64,000 bases of DNA from HdN1 sp052035295 (GTDB lineage: Bacteria > Pseudomonadota > Gammaproteobacteria > Pseudomonadales > Ketobacteraceae), in contig JBPOHS010000018.1 of assembly GCA_052035295.1 (NCBI GenBank), positions 1 to 64,000 on the forward strand, given 5' to 3'. Below, piece by piece: positions 26,797 to 35,890 of the stretch. The translations under genes and the position numbers were made by a program. The notes under the pieces are model-generated. The model worked only from the letters and a program-made list of their open reading frames with translations, was not told where the DNA came from and searched no databases. Positions within the stretch are counted from its first letter, which is position 1. Each line of letters opens with the position of its first letter.

Positions 26797-28023
26797 TCAG
26801 GCGGGCGTGGCCTGCCCGGAACGGGGCAGGGTGGCGTCGATGAGAATGTTTCGGGGCGTCGCCTGCGGGGCGCAGAAGGTTCCCATTTGAACTTCATAGC
26901 CTTGTTGCTCCAGCCAGCACGCCCGATCCAGGCACAACCAGACCTCCAGTGCGCGCCGGAAGCCATGTCGCACCAGCTCCAGCCGCTGCAGTCGCGCATG
27001 GGCCTGCCAGCCGGCCGATTCCAGTTGCTTCCAGGGCAGGTGCGGTGGCAGCGCAACGCCCATGGTCGCTGCAGCCAGCCCGCAGAAATCCTCAAAGCGG
27101 CCATGGAAACAGTGATCGGCCAGCGTTGGCAGCCTTGCCCCAGGTTGCGGATGCACAGTGTCCAGCCACGCCCGGAATCCCAGGCGCCAGGCACTCTTGC
27201 GCTCGCGCAAGCGGCGGGCATGCCCGTTGGCGGTGACCGTTTCCTGCACCGCCAGGCGCAGCTGATCCCGGTCGGGTTGCAAGCGTTGTGGCAGCAGGCA
27301 TGGGTCAACGATCATCAATGGCTGGTAGAGGGGGGTATCGATCAGGTGATAACAACAGGGTGAAAAGGACAGTGCGACAGCACGTTGCAGCGCGGCGGAT
27401 GCCATCAAACGGAGGTGGAGTTTGCCGCAGGCGTGCAGGGCGACGCAGTGGCAATCCGCTGCGATATGACGCCCGGCATCGGCCGCCATGACGTCCTGCA
27501 GGATGCTCGTTACACGAGCCTGTGTCTTGTTGTTCAAGGCTGTGGCAGCGCTGCTCAGGGCGGCATTCCATTCCAACGAAAGAACGTCGGTGTCGTGTTG
27601 AAAGGCGAGGCTGCGACTCAAATGGCCCTTGCCCGCACACCAGTCGATCAGGTGCATCGCACGGGGTTGTATAGAGGCCGTGAAGGCTTCGATTTGTCGC
27701 CATTTCCGCCCCGGAATATCCCACTCGAATCCGGTTGGCCAGGGTTTGTGCAGCTGCCCCGAATGTGTAGGGAGGGCAATCAGCCCCGGCATTCTCTGCA
27801 GTGCAGGAATAAACGTGCAAAGCCATTGCAATAATGCATCGGCATCGTGTTCCAGTCGCTGTGTGTCTGTGTCGGAAAGCGCAAGCAGGGCGTTATAAAG
27901 CGCACCATGGGTGGCCGCCCAGGGGGGTACCGGCGAATGGAAAGGTACGGGTTGCCAGAGCCCGGCATGCTGCACCAGAAAGGCTTCCAGGTCGATGTAG
28001 CGCTTCAGCAAGGGGGAGGTCAT
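26797..28023 (-). CDS. SAM-dependent methyltransferase, Methyltransf_32-like
   Basis: The start is ATG 28023, overlapping the ABC exporter stop as ATGA, so translation is coupled. The 408-residue protein has SAM motif I LIDWCAGKGHLSRSLA (about 125-140), an acidic residue after strand two (LSLEWN), VALHACGKLHLRLM and SPCCYHL. The ACG and PCC patterns resemble the Methyltransf_32/TRM13-like group, some of which modify tRNA. The substrate is unknown. Both flanks of the catalytic domain are long and unassigned. Confidence 0.75.
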   Translation of the reverse strand: MTSPLLKRYIDLEAFLVQHAGLWQPVPFHSPVPPWAATHGALYNALLALSDTDTQRLEHDADALLQWLCTFIPALQRMPGLIALPTHSGQLHKPWPTGFEWDIPGRKWRQIEAFTASIQPRAMHLIDWCAGKGHLSRSLAFQHDTDVLSLEWNAALSSAATALNNKTQARVTSILQDVMAADAGRHIAADCHCVALHACGKLHLRLMASAALQRAVALSFSPCCYHLIDTPLYQPLMIVDPCLLPQRLQPDRDQLRLAVQETVTANGHARRLRERKSAWRLGFRAWLDTVHPQPGARLPTLADHCFHGRFEDFCGLAAATMGVALPPHLPWKQLESAGWQAHARLQRLELVRHGFRRALEVWLCLDRACWLEQQGYEVQMGTFCAPQATPRNILIDATLPRSGQATPA

Positions 28024-29795
28024 GCCTCCAGTCGCTCCTCGTGCAAGCCGAATTGCAATTCGGCAAGGCGGGCATACAACGCGCAACGTTGCAGCAAATC
28101 CTGATGGGTACCGATATCGATCAGGCGACCGTGTTCCATCACGGCGATATAATCCGCATCGATGACGGTGGAAAGCCGGTGGGCAATAACGAGCGAAGTG
28201 CGTCCCTTCATCAGTCGATCGAGGGCTTGTTGCACCATATGCTCGGATTCGGCGTCGAGCGCGCTGGTGGCTTCGTCGAGCAGCAGAATGGCCGGATCCT
28301 TCAGCAGGGCGCGCGCGATGGCGATACGTTGGCGTTGCCCGCCGGACAGTCGCAGCCCACCTTCACCGATGGCGGTATCGAGTTTTTCTGGCAGGCGTTC
28401 AATGAATTCCCAGGCATACGCGGCGCGTGCGGCAGCTTCGACCTCGGCATCGCTGGCGTCGGGTTTGCCATAGCGGATATTCTCGGCGAGAGTGCCAGTG
28501 AATAACGCCGGTTGTTGGGGGACGAGTCCCAATTGCGCGCGCCAGGCATGTGGATCCAGTGCACGGATATTGGTGCCGTCGATGGCGATTTCTCCTGCTG
28601 CCGGATCGTAGAAACGTAATATCAGGTCGAACAAGGTGCTTTTGCCGGCACCCGACGGACCGACGAGAGCGACCCGGCTGCCCGGCGTGACCTCGAGCGA
28701 GAGTCGGTCGATGGCCCAGGTATCCGGGCGGGCGGGATAGGCGAACTGTAACTGGTGAATCTGCAGGTGACCGTTGACGCGCGCGGGCAGGGCGCGAGGA
28801 TAGAGTGGCGCCGTAATCTCGTTTCTGGCCGAGAGCAATTCCATCAATCGATCCATCGCCCCGGCGGCGCGCTGCAGATCGCCCCAGGTTTCGCTGAGAA
28901 CGCCCAGCGACGTGCCAACAATGACCGCGTAAAACACAAAGGCCGCGAGTTCGCCCCCACTGATCTTGCCGGCCATGACATCGTGCCCGCCGACCCACAG
29001 CATGGCGCTGACAGCACTCATGACCAGCACGATCACCATCGCAATCATGCTCGCACGATGCCGGATGTGCCCAACGGCGTTCTCGAAGGCAAGATCCACC
29101 CGTTTGCCGAGCTGGTTTTCATCCTGTGCCTGGTGATTGTAGGCGTGCACCGTCTTGATATTACCCAGGGTTTCTCCGACGTAAGTGCCAACGTCTGCCA
29201 GGCGGTCCTGGTTGCGGCGGGACAAATTGCGCACACGGCGGCCAAACAGCAGCAGCGGCAGCACGACCAGCGGTACTGACGTTATCACGATCGAGGCCAG
29301 TTTCCAGTTGGTCACGAACAGCCAGATGAATCCGCCCACGGCCATGATGATATTGCGCAAGGCCATCGACACCGACGAACCAATAACGGTCTGCAAGAGT
29401 GTCGTGTCGGTCGTGATCCGTGACTGGATTTCACGGCTGCGGTTGGCATCAAAAAAAGCTGGGTGCAGATGTATCAGATGGGAAAATACCGCCTTGCGCA
29501 AATCGGCAACAACCCTTTCGCCCACCCACGACACCAGAAAATAACGCGTGAACGAACCGGCGGCGAGTAATACGATGAGCCCCATGAACAACAGGATCGA
29601 GCGATCAAGCTGTTCGGCCGAGCGGGTGGCGAGCCCCTGATCGATCAGGAGCTTGAGACCCTGGCCCAGACTGAGCATCACCGCCGCCGTAAACACCAGC
29701 GCCAACAGGGCACACGCAATCTGGAGACGATAGGGGGTCAGGTAGCGTAGGGCAGGGCGCAGGCTGTAAAAGCGGGAAACAGGCGGATTCGACAT
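28020..29795 (-). CDS. MsbA-type ABC exporter (fused permease and ATPase)
   Basis: This 591-residue protein has six membrane helices (about 20-300) and an ABC ATPase domain with Walker A GPSGAGKST, Q-loop VPQQPALF, signature LSGGQRQRIAIARALL, Walker B ILLLDEATSALD and H-loop VIAHRLSTV. It should work as a homodimer exporting lipids or drugs; it resembles the MsbA-related TIGR02204 branch rather than MsbA itself. It is the first gene of a unit with the methyltransferase and possibly the PAS-MCP. Confidence 0.9.
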   Translation of the reverse strand: MSNPPVSRFYSLRPALRYLTPYRLQIACALLALVFTAAVMLSLGQGLKLLIDQGLATRSAEQLDRSILLFMGLIVLLAAGSFTRYFLVSWVGERVVADLRKAVFSHLIHLHPAFFDANRSREIQSRITTDTTLLQTVIGSSVSMALRNIIMAVGGFIWLFVTNWKLASIVITSVPLVVLPLLLFGRRVRNLSRRNQDRLADVGTYVGETLGNIKTVHAYNHQAQDENQLGKRVDLAFENAVGHIRHRASMIAMVIVLVMSAVSAMLWVGGHDVMAGKISGGELAAFVFYAVIVGTSLGVLSETWGDLQRAAGAMDRLMELLSARNEITAPLYPRALPARVNGHLQIHQLQFAYPARPDTWAIDRLSLEVTPGSRVALVGPSGAGKSTLFDLILRFYDPAAGEIAIDGTNIRALDPHAWRAQLGLVPQQPALFTGTLAENIRYGKPDASDAEVEAAARAAYAWEFIERLPEKLDTAIGEGGLRLSGGQRQRIAIARALLKDPAILLLDEATSALDAESEHMVQQALDRLMKGRTSLVIAHRLSTVIDADYIAVMEHGRLIDIGTHQDLLQRCALYARLAELQFGLHEERLEA

Positions 29796-30099
29796 GATCG
29801 CTTCGCTGGTGGTGGTAGGAGTAAGCCGTGAGGCGAATCATCTTAGCAGTTGACCACCGGGGCGGGTATGGGCGCAGCGTTGCGCTCCGGGAACGCCCTG
29901 TGTCCATTCGGGCATCAGTCCGGGTGGGCATCAGTCATTGCGGATTTTTGTAAACGTACTGGCGACCCGGATATCAATATAGTACGATGGTGCCATAAAT
30001 GTGGTGGTTACCACTATGGTTGTTATTTTGGCTGTTACATTGTTTGGTACAAATGACGGCTTCACTTGGCCGCGTCACTGCTAGCAAGAGGGGGGCATC
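29796..30099. other. Divergent intergenic region, ABC exporter / GMC oxidoreductase
   Basis: This 304-bp gap has no gene. The right half is AT-rich compared with its surroundings and probably contains the promoter of the GMC operon, but no convincing hexamer pair is visible. It holds the inverted repeats CGTACT (29955-29960)/AGTACG (29981-29986) and GTGGT-T-ACCAC (30004-30014). Confidence 0.5.
30004..30014. promoter_or_regulatory. Candidate operator GTGGT-T-ACCAC
   Basis: This is a perfect 5-bp inverted repeat around a single base, 86 bp before the GMC oxidoreductase start. The size and position suit a repressor or activator site; the regulator is unknown. Confidence 0.35.
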
Positions 30100-31533
30100 A
30101 TGGCCCAGTTTGTGGATTTCATCATTATCGGTTCGGGTGCCTCAGGCAGCGTCATGGCGCATTATCTGGCCAAGGCCGGGGCATCGTGCGTCGTGCTCGA
30201 AGCAGGCAAGCGTTTTTCCGCGTCGACGTTTCCGCGTAATGAGCTGCTGGCCAACTCGCAACTTTTCTGGAGTGGCGGCATGGATGCAACCACCAATGCG
30301 AGCATGTTGTTCCTGCGGGGCAAGGTGTTGGGGGGTGGCACCATCGTCAACCAGTGCCTGCTCGATCGTTTTGACGATGTGGTGTTTGATGACTGGCGCA
30401 ATGTGTCGGGCTGCGATTTCTTTCGTGAGTCGAGCATGGGTCGTCACTACGACGCGGTCGAAGCCGAGCTGAACCTGCAGAAAATCCCCCGCGAAGACTG
30501 GAACCGCAATGCCGAGATGTATGTCGAGGCGTTTGAGAAGCTGGGTTATGGCTGGGCACCGCTGCGGCGTGGTCAGAAAGACTGCCAGGTGAACAAGAAT
30601 GACTGTATCGCCTGCCTGGGTGGTTGCCGCCGTGATTCCAAACAAAGCATGCTGGTGTCGTTCATTCCGAAGGCCGAAAAAAGCGGCGCGAAATTTGTGA
30701 CTGGTTTTGACGTCGATGGCATTGTGCACGGCAAACACCATGTGGCCGTCCATGGACGTCATAACGGTGAGGCTCAGGTGATATACGGGCGCAAGTGCGT
30801 GGTCGCGGCCGGAACGCTGGGCACCAACCGGCTCATGCTGCATTCCGGTTTCAAATCGAAGTTGCCGGCCTTGGGCGAAAACTTTTTTGGCCATCCGCAA
30901 TGGATGAACCTCGCCATGTTCGATACGCCGGTGGACGCCCATAAAGGCGCGTTGCAAGCGGTGAAATCCGACGAGCCCCGTTTCCGTGAGCAAGGGTTCA
31001 AACTCGAAAACGTGTTTGCGGGCCCGATTGCCGTGACCATGCTGATCCCGGCCCATGGCAAGAAACTGCAGGATTACATGCAACGTTACCGCTACATGGC
31101 GAGCACCGAGGTGTGCATTCGCGATGTCAATCCCGGTACGATCCGCGTTGACGGTCATGGCAGACTGAAAATCACCAAGCCGATCAATACCGAAGACATG
31201 CAACGTGGTATGGCGGGCGTCAAGGTGGTGAAAGAAATGTACGCGGCGCTGGGTGCGAAGGAGTTCATCGCCTCCAACCTGAATTTCAGTCTGCACCAGA
31301 TGGGCGGTTGCGCGATCGGGCAGAGCCCGGCCACCGCCGTGGTGGACGAGCGTTATCAGGTCTTCGGCCTGGAAAACCTGACCATCGCCGATGGTTCGAT
31401 CTTCCCGCGTGCCCCCGGCATCAATCCGTCGCTTTCCATCATGGCGAACAGCCATCGTGCAGCAGAAGGCCTGTTGTCCGAATTTGGCGCGATCCCTGGT
31501 ACCACCCGCAAGTTGGAGGCTGCTCATGTCTGA
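30100..31533 (+). CDS. GMC-family FAD oxidoreductase (long-chain alcohol oxidase-like)
   Basis: This 477-residue flavoprotein has the FAD-binding motif IIIGSGASGSVMAHYLAKAG with LEAG (about 8-37), GGGTIVNQCLL (GMC signature 1 region) and the C-terminal QMGGCAIG plus NLTIADGSIFPRAPGINPSLSIMANSHRAAE (signature 2 with catalytic His and Asn). A Cys-rich loop, DCIACLGGCRRDSKQS (about 168-183), resembles that of fatty-alcohol oxidase and cholesterol-oxidase-like members. It probably oxidises a hydrophobic alcohol. A small protein overlaps its 3' end by 8 bp. Confidence 0.87.
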   Translation: MAQFVDFIIIGSGASGSVMAHYLAKAGASCVVLEAGKRFSASTFPRNELLANSQLFWSGGMDATTNASMLFLRGKVLGGGTIVNQCLLDRFDDVVFDDWRNVSGCDFFRESSMGRHYDAVEAELNLQKIPREDWNRNAEMYVEAFEKLGYGWAPLRRGQKDCQVNKNDCIACLGGCRRDSKQSMLVSFIPKAEKSGAKFVTGFDVDGIVHGKHHVAVHGRHNGEAQVIYGRKCVVAAGTLGTNRLMLHSGFKSKLPALGENFFGHPQWMNLAMFDTPVDAHKGALQAVKSDEPRFREQGFKLENVFAGPIAVTMLIPAHGKKLQDYMQRYRYMASTEVCIRDVNPGTIRVDGHGRLKITKPINTEDMQRGMAGVKVVKEMYAALGAKEFIASNLNFSLHQMGGCAIGQSPATAVVDERYQVFGLENLTIADGSIFPRAPGINPSLSIMANSHRAAEGLLSEFGAIPGTTRKLEAAHV

Positions 31534-31957
31534 AGTATGGTCAAAACATTTCAATAGCATCCAGTTGCGCAGCCTTGAACGGATTGGCGAGCTGTTTCTT
31601 CCTGCGCACGATCAATTGCCGGGGTTTGCCGAAAGTGGCTGCCTGGAGAATGTCGACATCGTTCTTGATGAAGTGCATCCCGATGACCGGATGGCGTTAG
31701 GCTTGTTCCTGTATGTGCTGAGGGTGACGCCGTTGTTTCTGGTCGGCAAATTCATCGGCATGATGGACACGCATCAGCATTATCCCGAGCCGATTGCCGG
31801 CGTTCTGCGCTTGCTCAATATTGCGCTCAAGGGCATCGTGATGAGCCTGTATTACTCTGGTTTGATGGGAGCGGGTTTGAGCGGTGCCTCGGGGCGGATC
31901 AGAAATCCGCTCGACGTACTCGATTTTGCCCCGCATTGTGAACCCGATGCCCACTGA
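31526..31957 (+). CDS. Small partner of the GMC oxidoreductase
   Basis: The start is ATG 31526, overlapping the GMC stop by 8 bp. The 143-residue product (MSEVWSKHFNSIQLRSLERIGELFLP) begins with a helical region and has a conserved-looking MALGLFLYVLRVTPLFLVGKF segment and a second hydrophobic segment (IALKGIVMSLYYSGLMG). Size, position and the LERIGELFLP opening recall subunit-3-type partners of gluconate dehydrogenase-like flavoproteins, which help maturation or export. No Tat signal is present. Function is inferred from context. Confidence 0.65.
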   Translation: MSEVWSKHFNSIQLRSLERIGELFLPAHDQLPGFAESGCLENVDIVLDEVHPDDRMALGLFLYVLRVTPLFLVGKFIGMMDTHQHYPEPIAGVLRLLNIALKGIVMSLYYSGLMGAGLSGASGRIRNPLDVLDFAPHCEPDAH

Positions 31958-32957
31958 TTTTCGCCCCCTTTTCCGTTGGTCACCGGTACTGCGCGAGCGT
32001 CTGCCCTGGCAACCGCTTGCCGACCTGCCGACGCCGGTGTCGCCGTTGCCGATGGCGACCAACGCTTGGATAAAGCGCGACGATATCTCGCATCCTGAAT
32101 ATGGCGGCAACAAGATCCGCAAGCTGGAATTCATTCTGGCCGAGGCCCTGGCCAAAGGTGCCAAGCGCATCATAACGTTTGGAGCGACTGGCACCAATCA
32201 CGGCGTGGCAACCGCCATGATGTGCGCGCAAGCCGGTCTGGAATGCGAGATATTGTTGTTTGATCAGCCCGATTCAGCCACGGTGCGCGGCAACCAGAAA
32301 CTGATGCGCCACTACGGCGCCTCGTTGATATATTGCGGCAGTCTGGCCGCCACCGTCACGCGTTATTACTGCCACCCCGCGCGCATGCGTCGCGACGCTT
32401 ATTTCCTTTTCGCGGGGGGATCCAATGTGGCGGGTACCTTGGGGTTTGTGAATGCCGCCATGGAAGTCGTCGATCAGGTCGCGGCCAACCAGTTGCCCAT
32501 GCCTGAACAGATTGTGTGCCCGGTGGGGTCGAGCGCAACGCTCGCAGGCCTGACCCTGGGTTTCCAGTGGCTGAATCTTCCGGTGCAAGTCGTCGGAGTG
32601 CGCGTGGCGCCGTCTCATCTGGGGCCATTTGCGGCCTGTACGGTCGAAAGCGTAGCCCGGCTCATGGAAAAGACTCGCCATTCGACACAGAAAATGACAG
32701 ACAAGCGCTTGCCTGCGCCGATAACGCCGATATTGCTGGACCAGTATTACGGCAGTGGTTACGGCGAGGCCACGGTGGCGGGGAAGGCGGCGCAGCGCGC
32801 TTTCGATGTCGCCGGTTACAAGTTGGAACAGACTTATTCAGCCAAAGCAGCGGCCTGTTTTCTGGAACGGGCGGCCAGTACACCTGGCCCCGTGTTGTTC
32901 TGGAATACTTTCAACTCCCGATCGGTGGCGACGCTTACGCAATCCGTTGCGTCGTAA
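31947..32957 (+). CDS. PLP-dependent enzyme, D-cysteine desulfhydrase / ACC deaminase family
   Basis: The start is ATG 31947 (MPTDFRPLF), overlapping the previous stop by 11 bp. The 336-residue product has IKRDDISHPEYGGNKIRKLEF with the PLP-binding Lys in GGNKIRK, then FGATGTNHGVATA and a C-terminal PVLFWNTFNS. This is the fold-type II tryptophan-synthase-beta group. Substrate could be D-cysteine, ACC or a related amino acid. Its 3' end overlaps the convergent sensor kinase by 23 bp. Confidence 0.85.
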   Translation: MPTDFRPLFRWSPVLRERLPWQPLADLPTPVSPLPMATNAWIKRDDISHPEYGGNKIRKLEFILAEALAKGAKRIITFGATGTNHGVATAMMCAQAGLECEILLFDQPDSATVRGNQKLMRHYGASLIYCGSLAATVTRYYCHPARMRRDAYFLFAGGSNVAGTLGFVNAAMEVVDQVAANQLPMPEQIVCPVGSSATLAGLTLGFQWLNLPVQVVGVRVAPSHLGPFAACTVESVARLMEKTRHSTQKMTDKRLPAPITPILLDQYYGSGYGEATVAGKAAQRAFDVAGYKLEQTYSAKAAACFLERAASTPGPVLFWNTFNSRSVATLTQSVAS

Positions 32958-35823
32958 TCGGACTATTGCCCAGGTATTGTTCGAGCGTCTGGTAGAACAC
33001 TGGCCGTTCGATCGGTTTGCCAAGAATTGCGGTGAATCCCGCCTGCTCGTAGCTGGCGGTTTCGCCCTTGATAACGTTGGCAGTAAGGGCAATGATGGGC
33101 ACCGTGAAACCTTGTTTCCGCAGGGTTTGGGTGGCTTCGATACCTGACAGCACCGGCATCTTGATATCCATGAGAATGAGATCGAACGGCTGCTTCTGCA
33201 GCGCATCGACGGCTTCCTGACCGTTGTTGACGACCGTCAGCTGCACGCCGCAATCCCGCAGCATGAGTGCCACCAGACGTTGGCTGTCCTGGTTATCGTC
33301 GGCATAAAGAACACGGCCACTCAGTTTCGGTACCTGAATTTGCGTTGTCGCGGCAGATTCAGAGGCGCGATTGGCGTCATCGAGCGACGCAACCCATTCT
33401 CGCCGGTTGGGAACACCGCCCCCTACATACACCGTGAAACAGCTGCCTTTGCCCGGCTGGCTGGTGACTTCAATCGTGCCACCCATTTTTTCCGCCAGTT
33501 GTTTCGAAATGACCAAGCCCAACCCGGTGCCGCCGAATTGACGGGCGGTGGACGCTTCTGCCTGGGAATAGGATTGGAACAGCTTGCCCAGTTGTTCTTC
33601 GGTCAATCCCGTGCCGGTATCGATGACTGAAAACCGCGTCAGTTGACGGGCTTCGTCCCAGCCGACATCGACAGTAACGCCGCCGTCGCGGGTGAACTTG
33701 ATGGCGTTACTGCAAAGATTGAGCAGAATCTGCTTGAGACGCGTCGGGTCCGCCGTGATCTGGTTGGGCAATGGGAAATGGTATTCGATATTGAACGACA
33801 GATTCTGGTTCTTGGCTTTCTGCGCAAAATAGGAATACACATCCTTCATCAGCACATAGGGATTCACAGGCATTTTTTCGACGTCGACGATCGAGGCTTC
33901 CACCTTCGAGAAATCGAGGATGTCGTTGATGATGTTGAGAAGGTGATGACTGCTGCGAATGACAGTATCAATCGCTTGCTGTTCTTCGACATCGGTGAGC
34001 GTGTTGTCGTTGAGCGATTCGCTGTAACCGATGATGGCTGTCAGCGGCGTCCGGATTTCGTGGCTCATGTTGGCCAGAAAATCACCTTTGGCTGCCGCAG
34101 ACGCTGTAGCCAGTTCCTTTTCCAGTTTGTCGATTTCGCGATCCTGCTCGGCGCGTTCGCGCTCCTTGCGCTCGGTGATGTCGGTCAGCGAGCCTTCGAT
34201 ATGGCTGGGCAGACCGTCGGCACCGCGTATCATTTGCGCGAAATGGTCTACCCACATGGTTTTTCCATCCTTGCGGGTGTAGCTGACTTCCATTTGCAGC
34301 CGACCGCTCCAGGCCAATTGCTGAAACTGCGGCTCGCCGCCGGGGAAACAGAGATCCACGGCTTCATTACCGGCACGGCGGAGTGCTTCCACCGAGTCAT
34401 AGCCAAGCAGTTTTGCCATCGCCGGATTTGCGCTTACAAACTTGCCCGAAGTCGACATGCGGTACATGCCTTCAATGGCGTTGTTGAACGTGGAACGGAA
34501 GCGCGCCATGTTCTGTATGGCACGTTCGTTGGCTTCCAGTGCTTCGCGTTGCAGACGCTTGATACGATCGGCCAGTGAAAATGAAATCATGACCGCACCG
34601 GTGAGAAACCCGATCGGCGCGCCGGCGAGGTATATCGGCGCTGAGGGCAAAATTTTCAGCAATGCCAGCGCCTGGGTTGCGCCGCCGGCCACAGTGAGAA
34701 ACCAGCCAATTGAAAAATAGACCGCGTTTTCGTTTTTCCTGGACCAGCTGTAAAAACTGATGCCGAGTATCAAGACCAGGCCGAAAAAGGTGAATCCGCT
34801 CAGCCAGGTGCTGACCACATTTTTGTCTATCAGAAAACTGGTCAACAGATAGATCAGCACGAAAGACTGCAAAAAACGCAGGAAATGATCGATGCGACGG
34901 TGATAGCGCGGTGTATCGAGGAAGTTGCGCGTGAACATGATGATCATCCACCAGGTCGACCAGATCAACGGCGATGTGTAGGTGGTCTTGGCAAACGTGC
35001 GGGAGTCTTCGAACAGGGTGAGCCCGTGTCCCATTTCGATGAATTCAAAACTGGTGATCCCGAATAGATAAAGCACGAAATACAGGTAGCTGACATCGCG
35101 TACTGAAAAATACACGAACAGGTTGTAGAGCATGAGTATCAACATGCCGCCAAAGAACACGCCGTAAATCAGCTCTTGGTCCGCAACGTTTTCGATGAAC
35201 TTCTTCGGTGTCCACAAATTGACGGGAAGAATCAACGCGTTATCACTTTTGATACGCAGATAGTAGGTCTGCTTCTGATCGAGATAAGTCGTGATCGGGA
35301 ACACACTGTTGGAGTGGCGCACTTTCCGCGCGGAATAAGGTTTGCGCAGGTCCACTGATTCGCGGAGGTAGGTGCCGTCCTTGTTGGGGGAGTAGAGTTC
35401 GCAGGATTGAAGCTGGGAACGTGCGACCTCCAGGTACCAGCTCTTTTCCTGATCCTGGTTGTTGTTCCAGGAAGGATAATCGATGGTGATCGCCAGCCAG
35501 AATACCGAGTTGGTCAAGCCAAAGTTATGGGCGTCTGTTTTTCCTTCGTTCCAGGTGAACTGGTCCTGGATGTCGGGGCGCTGGATATCGTCAATGGTGA
35601 GCTTGCCGTCCTTGTCTTCCAGGGTCCTGACGACACCGTTGAGGGCATAGTGTTCGCCATTCCTGTAAAGCACCGCTTCGGGGCTACCGTCAAGATGCGG
35701 GACGAGGGTGTTTTCGCTGAACGCGTCGAACAAGGGCAACGACGCATGCACCCCTGCCGTGGAGAAAAGGGATGCCAGTGCCAGAAGCACAAGCAACAGA
35801 TAACGGCGGTGCTGATGGTGCAT
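32935..35823 (-). CDS. 7TM-DISM hybrid histidine kinase, active-site complete (K1)
   Basis: The start is ATG 35823 (MHHQHRRYLLL), 962 residues. Domains are a signal peptide (1-27), a 7TMR-DISMED2 extracellular domain (about 45-200), a seven-helix 7TM region (about 215-425), PAS (about 440-555), HisKA with FLANMSHEIRTPL (His588, codon 34060-34062), HATPase (about 690-800; NLCSNAIKFT, DTGTGL, GGTGLGLVIS) and a receiver (about 838-950; ADDNQDS, LMDIKMP, LGKP). All catalytic residues are present. It is the only one of three tandem paralogues with the phosphoacceptor His. Confidence 0.93.
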   Translation of the reverse strand: MHHQHRRYLLLVLLALASLFSTAGVHASLPLFDAFSENTLVPHLDGSPEAVLYRNGEHYALNGVVRTLEDKDGKLTIDDIQRPDIQDQFTWNEGKTDAHNFGLTNSVFWLAITIDYPSWNNNQDQEKSWYLEVARSQLQSCELYSPNKDGTYLRESVDLRKPYSARKVRHSNSVFPITTYLDQKQTYYLRIKSDNALILPVNLWTPKKFIENVADQELIYGVFFGGMLILMLYNLFVYFSVRDVSYLYFVLYLFGITSFEFIEMGHGLTLFEDSRTFAKTTYTSPLIWSTWWMIIMFTRNFLDTPRYHRRIDHFLRFLQSFVLIYLLTSFLIDKNVVSTWLSGFTFFGLVLILGISFYSWSRKNENAVYFSIGWFLTVAGGATQALALLKILPSAPIYLAGAPIGFLTGAVMISFSLADRIKRLQREALEANERAIQNMARFRSTFNNAIEGMYRMSTSGKFVSANPAMAKLLGYDSVEALRRAGNEAVDLCFPGGEPQFQQLAWSGRLQMEVSYTRKDGKTMWVDHFAQMIRGADGLPSHIEGSLTDITERKERERAEQDREIDKLEKELATASAAAKGDFLANMSHEIRTPLTAIIGYSESLNDNTLTDVEEQQAIDTVIRSSHHLLNIINDILDFSKVEASIVDVEKMPVNPYVLMKDVYSYFAQKAKNQNLSFNIEYHFPLPNQITADPTRLKQILLNLCSNAIKFTRDGGVTVDVGWDEARQLTRFSVIDTGTGLTEEQLGKLFQSYSQAEASTARQFGGTGLGLVISKQLAEKMGGTIEVTSQPGKGSCFTVYVGGGVPNRREWVASLDDANRASESAATTQIQVPKLSGRVLYADDNQDSQRLVALMLRDCGVQLTVVNNGQEAVDALQKQPFDLILMDIKMPVLSGIEATQTLRKQGFTVPIIALTANVIKGETASYEQAGFTAILGKPIERPVFYQTLEQYLGNSPITTQRIA

Positions 35824-35890
35824 GATGATCTGAACCCTGAAGGGGGTGCCCGCCAGCGGGCACAAGCTTCCTTTTTAAATCGCTACCGGT

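Noticed and set aside
30142..31560. 472-codon open frame on the minus strand opposite the GMC oxidoreductase
   Set aside because: It is a shadow of a gene with all GMC motifs; the translation has no recognisable motif or leader.
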